A DNA stretch of 64,000 bases from Streptomyces sp. NRRL S-340 (GTDB taxonomy: Bacteria; Actinomycetota; Actinomycetes; Streptomycetales; Streptomycetaceae). The notes beneath the pieces were generated by a model. The model was not told the DNA's origin, ran no database searches, and saw only the letters and a list, made by a program, of their open reading frames with translations. Below, piece by piece: positions 26,902 to 36,805 of the stretch (position 1 is its first letter; the number at the start of each line of letters is the position of its first letter). The stretch is from positions 1 through 64,000 of the forward strand of contig NZ_JOIY01000024.1 of assembly GCF_000720185.1 (NCBI RefSeq). Direction: 5' to 3'. Made by a program: the position numbers and the translations under genes.

Positions 26902-27408
26902 TCAGCAGCCGCCGCAGTTGTAGTAGAGGACGTCCCAGTGGTTGCCCTCGTCGGCGTAGATGTTGCCGGAGCCGGACTTGTACTGCGGGGCTCCGTCGCC
27001 GCGCAGGCCGATGTAGGTGAAGGCGTTCTTGACGTAGCTGGTCACGCAGGTGTTCTTGCCGTAGTCGAGCTTGTACCCGTTCCAGTGGGAGTAGGTGCCC
27101 GAGGCGTGGCCGGTCTCGGTGCCGCCCGTGATGTTCAGGGCGCAGCCGCTGGCGCTCTTGAGGGTCTGGGCGCCCTGGGCGGTGGGGAGGTTGAGCTGGT
27201 CGAAGGATGTACAGGTCGGGTTGTTGCGGTCCGAGCAGTTGCCGGAGGAGGACCAGGTGATGCCCGACTGGCGGAACATCCCGGTCGCAGTGGCGTGGCT
27301 GATCTTGGTGACGGCGAAGGCGTCGGTCGCGGTGCCGACGACGGCGACGCCGGGGGCGACGACGAGGGCGAGGGCGGTGACGACGGCACGGGCCTTGGTG
27401 GTCTGCAT
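26902..27408 (-). CDS. Secreted small protein with M15/VanX-type zinc-peptidase signature
   Basis: A 168-aa exported protein: Sec signal at residues 1-32 (ALALVVAPGVAVVGTATDAFA), mature part with six cysteines (58, 66, 89, 121, 165, 168) that could form three disulfides. His108-x6-Asp115 (SHWNGYKLD) followed by Glu154-x2-His157 (EGNHWD) reproduces the zinc ligands and catalytic Glu arrangement of M15 D-Ala-D-Ala peptidases such as VanX. A peptidoglycan-active or other metallopeptidase role is inferred; overall similarity to a known family was not verified. ATG at 27408; divergent from the YceI gene. Confidence 0.75.
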   Translation of the reverse strand: MQTTKARAVVTALALVVAPGVAVVGTATDAFAVTKISHATATGMFRQSGITWSSSGNCSDRNNPTCTSFDQLNLPTAQGAQTLKSASGCALNITGGTETGHASGTYSHWNGYKLDYGKNTCVTSYVKNAFTYIGLRGDGAPQYKSGSGNIYADEGNHWDVLYYNCGGC

Positions 27409-27600
27409 GTGGGTCCCCTTCCTGCGGTGGGCCGGGCTTGCTGTGCGACGGCTGTGCAGGTGGTGCACGCAGATGGTGCCCGAGGTCTACGCGCGTTCGC
27501 CAGAGGGCGGCCGGAGTGACCGTGCGTGAGCCGGAGAACACGCCGCGGATGATGTTGAAAGTTGAACGGAATGGGGCTACTGTCGTCCCTGTTGGTTCTA

Positions 27601-27614
27601 GTTGAACATTCAAC
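27601..27614. promoter_or_regulatory. TTGAA/TTCAA palindrome upstream of yceI
   Basis: GTTGAA (27601-27606) and TTCAAC (27609-27614) form an inverted repeat with a 2-nt centre. Related direct copies GTTGAAAGTTGAAC lie at 27554-27567. The form resembles MarR-family operators; no regulator gene is adjacent. Confidence 0.45.
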
Positions 27615-27667
27615 GTCCTCGGCGTTCCCCTTGACGCCGAGCGCACCCCGTCCCCAAGGAGCACGCC

Positions 27668-28285
27668 ATGGGCATCTTCGGCCGCAAGAACGACACCGAG
27701 ACCACCGCCACCGCGTCCGTCCCGGCCCCCGCCACGGCGCCCGAGACGGCCGCGCTGACCGGCGAGTACACCATCGACCCCGCGCACACCACGCTCGGGT
27801 TCGTCGCGCGGCACGCCATGGTCACCAACGTCAAGGGCACCTTCACGGACTTCACGGGCACCCTGCACCTGGACGGCACCGACCCGTCCAGGTCCACGGC
27901 CACGCTCGACATCACGATGGACAGCATCGACACCGGCAACGCGGACCGCGACGGGCACCTCAAGAGCGCGGACTTCTTCCGGACCGACGAGTTCCCGACG
28001 ATGACCTTCCGCTCCACCGCGGCCGAGTCCCTGGGCGGCGACGACTACCGCATCACCGGCGACCTGTCCATCCTCGGCGTCACCAAGCCGATCAGCATCG
28101 ACCTGGAGTTCAACGGCGCCGCCAAGGACCCCTTCGGCAACGAGCGCGTCGGCTTCGAGGGCAAGGCCGAGATCCTGCGCTCCGAGTGGGGCCTGACCTG
28201 GAACGCGGCGCTGGAGACGGGCGGCGTCCTGGTCTCCGACAAGATCAAGCTCAACTTCGACATCTCGGCCATCAAGCAGGGCTGA
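27668..28285 (+). CDS. YceI-family lipocalin-like protein
   Basis: A 205-aa YceI-domain protein (GEYTIDPAHTTLGFVARHAMVTNVKGTF, DGHLKSADFFRTDEFPTMTFRST, then FGNERVGFEGKAEI). YceI folds bind polyprenoid or fatty-acid-like ligands in a beta-barrel (family knowledge). There is no signal peptide: the N-terminus is MGIFGRKNDTE plus a short Ala/Pro linker, so this copy is probably cytoplasmic, unlike periplasmic E. coli YceI. ATG at 27668 follows an AAGGAG site. Palindromic TTGAA motifs upstream suggest repression. Confidence 0.9.
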   Translation: MGIFGRKNDTETTATASVPAPATAPETAALTGEYTIDPAHTTLGFVARHAMVTNVKGTFTDFTGTLHLDGTDPSRSTATLDITMDSIDTGNADRDGHLKSADFFRTDEFPTMTFRSTAAESLGGDDYRITGDLSILGVTKPISIDLEFNGAAKDPFGNERVGFEGKAEILRSEWGLTWNAALETGGVLVSDKIKLNFDISAIKQG

Positions 28286-28448
28286 GCGCTCCCCGGGCAC
28301 CTTCTCGCGGGGAACCGCGGAGGATCCCGGGCAGGTGACGGAAACTGACGGGAACTTTCCGGCGGGGAACTGTTATCCGGTTCCCCTCCCCCGGTCTCCC
28401 AGGCATCGGACATCATCGACCGACGCCGAGGGACAGGGAATTTCTCGT

Positions 28449-30095
28449 ATGAGCACACCGCACCCGGTGGACCCGGCCGCCCTGGTGGCCCTGGTGACCG
28501 CCGCCCGCGAGGGCGACCCGGCGGCCCAGGACACCCTGGTCGGCGCGTATCTGCCGCTGGCCTACAACGTCGTGGGCCGGGCGCTGAACGGCTCCGTGGA
28601 CGTCGACGACGTCGTGCAGGACACCATGCTGCGGGCCCTGGACGGGCTGGACTCCCTGCGGGACCCGGCGAGTTTCCGCTCCTGGCTGGTGGCGATCGCG
28701 ATGAACCGGGTCCGGGCGCACTGGCAGGACCGGCAGGCCGCCCCGCACGCCGTGGAGGACGCCGGCGAGGTCGCCGACCCGGGCGGCGATTTCGTCGACC
28801 TGACCATGGTCCGGCTGCAACTGTCCGGCCAGCGGCAGGAGACGGCGCGGGCCACCCGCTGGCTGGAGCCCGACGACCGGGCGCTGCTGTCGCTGTGGTG
28901 GCTGGAGTGCGCCGGGGAGCTGACCCGCGCGGAGGTCGCCGCGGCGCTGCGGCTGTCCCCGCAGCACACGGCGGTGCGCGTCCAGCGGATGAAGGCGCAG
29001 CTGGAGGCCGCCCGGGTGGTCGTGCGGGCGCTCGACTCCCGGCCGCGCTGCGCGGAGCTGAACGGTGTCCTGGCGGCGGGCTGGGACGGCCGTCCGTCCG
29101 CCCTGTGGCGCAAGCGCATAGCCCGGCACGCGCGTGCGTGCGTGCACTGCGCGGGCCTGTGGAGCGGCCTGATGCCCGCCGAAGGACTGCTGGCCGGACT
29201 GGCGCTGGTCCCGGTGCCGGTGGCGCTGCTGTCGCACCTGCGCCCCGGCTTCGACGGCGCGCCGGCCGGCTCCGCTTCCGCGCCCGGCCCGGAGGCGGCC
29301 GCCGGCTCCGCCCGGTCCGGCGGCCGGGCCGCCGCCCGGGACGCGGCCCGCCGCCGCCGTCGCGCCCGGCGCCGCACGGCGGGTGCCGTGGCCGTGGCCG
29401 TCTGCGCGGCGGGCACGGGCCTGTGGTACTTCGGCGGCGGGCCGTGCACCGGTCCGCACGAGGCGGAGACGGCGGCACGGACCCCGGTCACGCCCGTCAC
29501 GGACCTCGCCGCCCCCGCCACCAGCCGCGTCCCCGCCGCGTCCCCCTCGGCCACGTCGTCCGCCTCCCCCTCCGCCTCCGCCCCGCCGTCGAAGAGCCCG
29601 AGCGCGTCGAAGAGCCCCCGCACGCACCGGAGCACTCCGCCTGCGGCGCCCACGCGGCAGCCCCGGCCGACGCACACCGCCCCCGCCGGCCACCCGGCGC
29701 CGCCCGCCCCGGCGGGCACCGTGGCCCAGGTCGTCGCCCTGGTCAACAAGGAGCGCGCGAACGCCGGTTGCGGTCCCCTCACCGAGGACCCGCGGCTCGA
29801 CGCCGCCGCCCAGGGCCTCTCCGACGACATGGCCGCCCGCGACTTCTTCGACCACACCGACCCCGACGGCAAGGACCCGGGCCGGCGCATCACCGCCGCC
29901 GGATACCGCTGGTCCACCTACGGCGAGAACATAGCCAGGGGTCAGCAGACCCCCGCCTCCGTGATGGACTCCTGGATGCACAGCCCCGGCCACCGCGCCA
30001 ACATCCTCAACTGCTCCTTCAAGAACATCGGCGTCGGCGTCCGCAAGGGCTCCGGCGGACCGTGGTGGACGCAGGACTTCGGCGCGAAGATGTAG
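28449..30095 (+). CDS. Sigma factor fused to zinc anti-sigma-like motif, membrane segment and CAP domain
   Basis: A 548-aa fusion. Residues about 20-190 are an ECF-type sigma factor: region 2 (DVDDVVQDTMLRALDGL) and region 4 (ELTRAEVAAALRLSPQHTAVRVQRMK). His227-x3-Cys231-x2-Cys234 follows, the motif of zinc-binding anti-sigma domains. An Arg-rich stop (RRRRRARRRT) precedes one TM (about 310-328), then a Ser/Pro linker (345-420) and an extracellular CAP/SCP domain (about 425-548; VNKERANAGCGPL, SWMHSPGHRANIL). The molecule would therefore place a sigma factor inside and a CAP domain outside one membrane anchor. ATG at 28449. How the sigma part is released or used is unknown. Confidence 0.85.
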   Translation: MSTPHPVDPAALVALVTAAREGDPAAQDTLVGAYLPLAYNVVGRALNGSVDVDDVVQDTMLRALDGLDSLRDPASFRSWLVAIAMNRVRAHWQDRQAAPHAVEDAGEVADPGGDFVDLTMVRLQLSGQRQETARATRWLEPDDRALLSLWWLECAGELTRAEVAAALRLSPQHTAVRVQRMKAQLEAARVVVRALDSRPRCAELNGVLAAGWDGRPSALWRKRIARHARACVHCAGLWSGLMPAEGLLAGLALVPVPVALLSHLRPGFDGAPAGSASAPGPEAAAGSARSGGRAAARDAARRRRRARRRTAGAVAVAVCAAGTGLWYFGGGPCTGPHEAETAARTPVTPVTDLAAPATSRVPAASPSATSSASPSASAPPSKSPSASKSPRTHRSTPPAAPTRQPRPTHTAPAGHPAPPAPAGTVAQVVALVNKERANAGCGPLTEDPRLDAAAQGLSDDMAARDFFDHTDPDGKDPGRRITAAGYRWSTYGENIARGQQTPASVMDSWMHSPGHRANILNCSFKNIGVGVRKGSGGPWWTQDFGAKM

Positions 30096-30099
30096 GCGG

Positions 30100-30513
30100 T
30101 CAGGCGGGGCTCCGGCCCCCGAACTCGCACCACACGATCTTGCCGGGCGCCCGTCCCTCCACGCCCCACTTGTCGGCGAGCGCGGCCACCAGCAGCAGTC
30201 CCCTGCCGTGCTCCGACTCGGCCGACGCCTCCGGATCCCGCACCTGGCCGCCCCCGCTGTCATGCACCTCGACCCGCAGGACGCCGCCCGCGTGCAGCGT
30301 GAGGAGCACCGCGAAACCGCGCCCTGGCGGTACACCGTGCAGCAGCGCGTTGGTGGCCAGCTCGCTCACGCAGAGCAGTACGTCCTCGCCGCGTCCGGCC
30401 TGCGCCCAGTCGGCCAGTGCGGCGCGCACGAACTCGCGTGCGATCCGCACCGACCTGCGGTCCCTCCGGAAGAACGCCGCGCGTGTGAGGGGGTGTTGGA
30501 CTTCCACGTTCAT
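30100..30513 (-). CDS. HATPase_c_2 / RsbW-like ATP-binding protein
   Basis: About 137 aa. Histidine-kinase-type ATPase fold without a kinase: N box SELATNALLHG, G1 VHDSGGG, G2 GRGLLLVAALADKWGV. Related proteins act as anti-sigma or serine kinases, and in Streptomyces they often accompany XRE/DUF397 pairs (context knowledge). ATG at 30513 was chosen; an upstream GTG at 30537 is possible and neither has a clear ribosome site. Divergent from the XRE gene; convergent and only 4 nt from the sigma-CAP gene. Confidence 0.82.
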   Translation of the reverse strand: MNVEVQHPLTRAAFFRRDRRSVRIAREFVRAALADWAQAGRGEDVLLCVSELATNALLHGVPPGRGFAVLLTLHAGGVLRVEVHDSGGGQVRDPEASAESEHGRGLLLVAALADKWGVEGRAPGKIVWCEFGGRSPA

Positions 30514-30625
30514 GAGGCGAGTGTCACTGTGCGTCACTACAGTGGACCAACGAGTGAGGTCGTACTCCTCATCGCTACGACTCCACTCCGCTCACTTCGC
30601 ACGCGCACGGGGGAAAGGACCGGCC

Positions 30626-31447
30626 ATGTACTCGGGGAAGAAGAACAGGAAGATCGGGACCTGGCAGGCCGTCGGTTCGCTGGTCGCCCACTACCGCAGG
30701 CGGGCACGGATGACCCAGGAGCAGTTCGCCGAGGCGGCCAGCGTCCATGTCGACACGGTGGGGTCGATCGAGCAGGGCCGGCTGGCCCTCCAGCCGGACC
30801 GCGCCGAACAGTTCGACGAACTGCTGGACACGGGCGGGGCGTTGGCGGTGCTGGTGGCGCGCCTGCCGGTACGGGACCGGGTGGTGCAGTTCGCGCAGGG
30901 TCTGGTGGAGCATGAGCAGGAGGCGGTGAGCATCTTGACGTACGAGACGCAGATGGTGCCCGGACTTCTTCAGACCAGGGAATACTGTCTCGCCGCCTTC
31001 GACTCCCGCTACCCGTCGCTGGGAAGCGAAACGGCTGAGCAATGGGTGACCGCCCGCATGGATCGGCAGCTGCTCTGGCGGCGCGAACGACCCCCGGTGG
31101 GACACTTCATCATCGAAGAGAGCGTGCTGAAGCGTCAGGTAGGTGGGTCGGATGTCATGCGGGAGCAGTTTCGCCAAATCTTGGAGTACACCAAGCCCGT
31201 GCACATGAGCTTCCAGATCATGCCCATGGATCAAATGCCACACGCCGGGCTTGCGGGTCCTATGACGCTACTGGAGACACCGGAACATGAGCGTCTCGCC
31301 TACCTGGAAGTGCAGCGCGCCAGTTTCCTTGTCGATGACCCGGACGAGGTCTGCGACTACCACCACAAGTATGGAATGCTGCGGTCACAGGCCCTCTCAC
31401 CTGACAAAAGTGTGCGTCTCTTGCACGAACTGCTAGGAGAGTCATGA
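30626..31447 (+). CDS. XRE-type regulator with DUF5753 (WhiJ-like)
   Basis: A 273-aa protein. Helix-turn-helix in residues about 15-70 (MTQEQFAEAASVHVDTVGSIEQGRLALQP), then the DUF5753 domain (YETQMVPGLLQTREYCLAA, IIEESVLKRQVG, SFQIMPMDQMPHAGLAGPMTLLE). This architecture with a following DUF397 gene is the WhiJ-type pair that influences development in Streptomyces (family knowledge). ATG at 30626. The second half uses more A/T-ending codons than its neighbours. Overlaps the next gene by ATGA. Confidence 0.9.
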   Translation: MYSGKKNRKIGTWQAVGSLVAHYRRRARMTQEQFAEAASVHVDTVGSIEQGRLALQPDRAEQFDELLDTGGALAVLVARLPVRDRVVQFAQGLVEHEQEAVSILTYETQMVPGLLQTREYCLAAFDSRYPSLGSETAEQWVTARMDRQLLWRRERPPVGHFIIEESVLKRQVGGSDVMREQFRQILEYTKPVHMSFQIMPMDQMPHAGLAGPMTLLETPEHERLAYLEVQRASFLVDDPDEVCDYHHKYGMLRSQALSPDKSVRLLHELLGES

Positions 31448-31680
31448 AGACCGCATGGTTCAAGTCCAGCTACAGCAGCAATGAAGGCGGTGCCTGCCTC
31501 GAAGCCCACTACGACTGGCACAAGTCAAGCCACAGCAGTAATGAGGGCGGTAACTGCGTAGAGGTCGCCACCCACCCCGCAGCCGTCCACATCCGTGACT
31601 CCAAGGCCGCCCCCGTCGGCCCCGTCCTCACCGTCTCCCCCGCAGCCTGGAGTGAGTTCCTTGGCCGAGTCGCCGGCTGA
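31444..31680 (+). CDS. DUF397 protein with internal duplication
   Basis: A 78-aa DUF397 partner protein. The family opening motif is present twice: WFKSSYSSNEGGACLEA at residues 5-21 and WHKSSHSSNEGGNCVEVA at 25-42, followed by one copy of the remainder (VHIRDSK, VLTVSPAAWSEFL). Most DUF397 proteins have one copy (about 60 aa). ATGA overlap with the XRE gene indicates coupled translation of a toxin-antitoxin-like or regulator/modulator pair. Confidence 0.88.
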   Translation: MKTAWFKSSYSSNEGGACLEAHYDWHKSSHSSNEGGNCVEVATHPAAVHIRDSKAAPVGPVLTVSPAAWSEFLGRVAG

Positions 31681-32011
31681 CTGGGTCCGCCTCGCCTCGT
31701 ACCCGAACCTGCCGGGGCGGCCCGGCGCGGGGCCCTTCCTGCTCGGTTGACTGCGCGAGCGCGGCATCGACTGGATGCCGTTCGAGGAGCACGAGGTCAG
31801 GATCGACCTCATGTGCCGCAGGGACGAGGACGGGCACTGGCACGGCACGGTCGCGGTGAACGTGCAGGCCCGCGCCCTGTGGCGGCTCGGTCTCCATCCC
31901 GATCAGCCGTCCTCGGTGGTGGACGGACCGTCCCCGCCCCGCTGGTGGCACGCCGCCGGTGCGCGGTACGCGGCACGGGGGTCCGTACGGCGCCGTCACG
32001 ACGAGCGGTGA
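31661..32011 (+). pseudogene. Interrupted small gene (in-frame TGA at 31748)
   Basis: An open frame from TTG 31661 (or GTG 31652) reads AESPADWVRLASYPNLPGR and reaches a TGA at 31748-31750, then continues in the same frame through LRERGIDWMPFEEHEVRIDLMCRRD to a stop at 32011. Both halves look coding. An ATG at 31775 could express only the 78-aa distal part. I do not recognise the product. The nonsense codon suggests a recently inactivated gene or a sequencing error; a TGG at that place would restore one 116-aa protein. Confidence 0.5.
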
Positions 32012-32028
32012 GAGCGGGGAGAGCGGGC

Positions 32029-33417
32029 TCAGAACCCGCCCCCGAAGTCCCCGCCCCCTCCCCCGCCGCCTCCGCCGAAGTCCCCTCCGCCGCCGTCGCC
32101 GAAGCCGCCGCCGAAATCGCCGGGGTCGAAGTCGGCGCCCGAGACGTCGCCGCCGCCGAAGCCGTTGTCACCGTAGCCGCCGAAGTCGCCGTAGCCGGTG
32201 CCGTAGTCCGCCGCGTAGGCCGGTCCGGCCATCATGGTGCCCAGCAGGGTGCCGACGAGGAGGCCGGGGAGGATGCCGCCGCCGAAGTAGCCGCCGGCCC
32301 AGGGGCCGTAGGCGGGGCCCGCGTCCCAGTAGGGGCGGCGGCCCTGCGCGGTGTCGACCTCGCGGACCGCCGGGTCGCGGCCGTCGGCCAGCCGGGCGGC
32401 GTCGGCGGCGCAGACCGGGACGCGGCGGGTCGCGCCGCCCGGCGGGGTCCAGTCGGCGTCGGTGACCGAGGGGCCGTGGCGGGGGTCGAAGAAGCAGGGC
32501 GGGCGGCGCTCGGGCAGCGGGCGGCCCTCACGGCGGGCGGCGAGAAGGGCGAGGGAGAAGCGGCCGTCCTCCAGGGCCTGCGTGACCGCGCGGACGTCCT
32601 CGGGCCGCCGGGCGGCGGCCATGGACTGCTTGGCCTGCTCGTAGGCGTCCAGCGCGCGTTCGTAGTCCGCGCGCATGGCGTCGTCCGCACCGGGCTCGGC
32701 CGGGTGGAAGTCCAGGCGGTCCAGTTCCTCGCCGAAGGCGGTGATGTCCTCGTCGACGACGACCCGCAGCTTGTCCAGCGCGGCCCGCTGCTCCGCCTCC
32801 CGCCGGCGGGAGGAGCGCCGGACCAGGGCGTACGCGCCGATCCCGGCCGCCACCAGGACCGCGGCCCCGGTGATCAGGGCGGTGCCGGACATGCCGGTGG
32901 AGCGGCCCTGGGTGCCCCAGGTGGAGGGGGCCGAGCCGTGCATGTTCGCCAGGGCCCGGTCGGTGAAGTCCTTGAGCTGGGTGGCGGCGTTCTCGCCCTG
33001 GACACTGGTGACCAGGTTCCGCACGGCGGTGCGCGGCAGGACCCGTGCGTCGGCGCGGGCGTCGAAGCGGTCGCCGAGGCGGACGGCGTAGGCGCCGGTG
33101 ATGCCGGTGGCCGTGCGCAGGTCGGTGAAGAGGTTCTGGGTGGGGTAGCCGGCCGGGAGGACGGCGATGAACAGGGGCTTGTCGGCGTCCTTGATCGTGC
33201 GCGCCAGCGCGTCGGCGTCGGCGGGCGGCAACTGGGCGGACGCGGCCGGGTCGACGTAGACGGGACTCTTGCGCAGGGCCTGGGCGATCGTCGAGACGCC
33301 GGTCGCCGCCTCGGCGCGCGGGACGCCGGCCAGCAGGAGGGACAGGGCGGCCAGGACGGCCACGGTCAGTGCTGCCAGCAGTCTGACGGGGGCCCGGGGC
33401 GGGGCGACGGCCTTCAT
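32029..33417 (-). CDS. Membrane protein with extracellular domain and Gly-rich tail
   Basis: A 462-aa protein of unrecognised family. Signal peptide (residues 1-38, ending RAEAA), an extracellular alpha/beta domain (IAQALRKSPVYVDPAAS, LFIAVLPAGY, about 40-170), one TM (176-199) followed by an Arg-rich stop, and a cytoplasmic helical region (about 205-320). A C-terminal stretch of Gly/Asp/Phe repeats (GGGDFGGG-type, 408-462) follows. Such Gly/Phe tails are usually disordered. Topology is extracellular N-domain, cytoplasmic C-part. It lies next to the interrupted gene and has no obvious operon partner. Confidence 0.75.
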   Translation of the reverse strand: MKAVAPPRAPVRLLAALTVAVLAALSLLLAGVPRAEAATGVSTIAQALRKSPVYVDPAASAQLPPADADALARTIKDADKPLFIAVLPAGYPTQNLFTDLRTATGITGAYAVRLGDRFDARADARVLPRTAVRNLVTSVQGENAATQLKDFTDRALANMHGSAPSTWGTQGRSTGMSGTALITGAAVLVAAGIGAYALVRRSSRRREAEQRAALDKLRVVVDEDITAFGEELDRLDFHPAEPGADDAMRADYERALDAYEQAKQSMAAARRPEDVRAVTQALEDGRFSLALLAARREGRPLPERRPPCFFDPRHGPSVTDADWTPPGGATRRVPVCAADAARLADGRDPAVREVDTAQGRRPYWDAGPAYGPWAGGYFGGGILPGLLVGTLLGTMMAGPAYAADYGTGYGDFGGYGDNGFGGGDVSGADFDPGDFGGGFGDGGGGDFGGGGGGGGGDFGGGF

Positions 33418-33502
33418 ATCTCGAAGCTACCTGAAATGAGACAAGCGGGGTGTCCCCGCCGGTGGGGGGCGCCCGTCGCAGCGGGTGCCCCCCACCGTGT
33501 TC

Positions 33503-36526
<3,024 letters not shown>

Positions 36527-36805
36527 GGACCTTCCCTCGGTATCCGGGCTGTTCCGACACGTCGCTGAACGCTCAACTCAGGGCTTAGATCACAGCGTGA
36601 GTTAAAGGGGGTCACCTCATTACGTCAAGGCTTCACGCCACAACCGGTACACAGGCAACGCCCGTACGGAGAACAACCGTTGTCCCTTCGGGTTCTGAAC
36701 GCGCGGCCCCTTGACGCGGGCCGCGCGCCGTCATTTACTCACCGCTCGCACGGCCCGATCCCCCACTCACGCCCCCACCCCCACCTGACGAAGGGCGGCG
36801 CACCC

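Noticed and set aside
24324..27020. 898-codon plus-strand frame opposite the PL8 lyase
   Set aside because: It lacks recognisable motifs and is a shadow of the lyase gene, whose catalytic Asn/His/Tyr are intact.
31444..31680. XRE/DUF397 pair as a classical toxin-antitoxin system
   Set aside because: The sequence supports the WhiJ/DUF397 family but shows no toxin fold; toxicity cannot be claimed from sequence.
36680..36805. N-terminal extension of the GH30 gene
   Set aside because: The extension has no ribosome site and would bury a good signal peptide that begins at the ATG at 36806.
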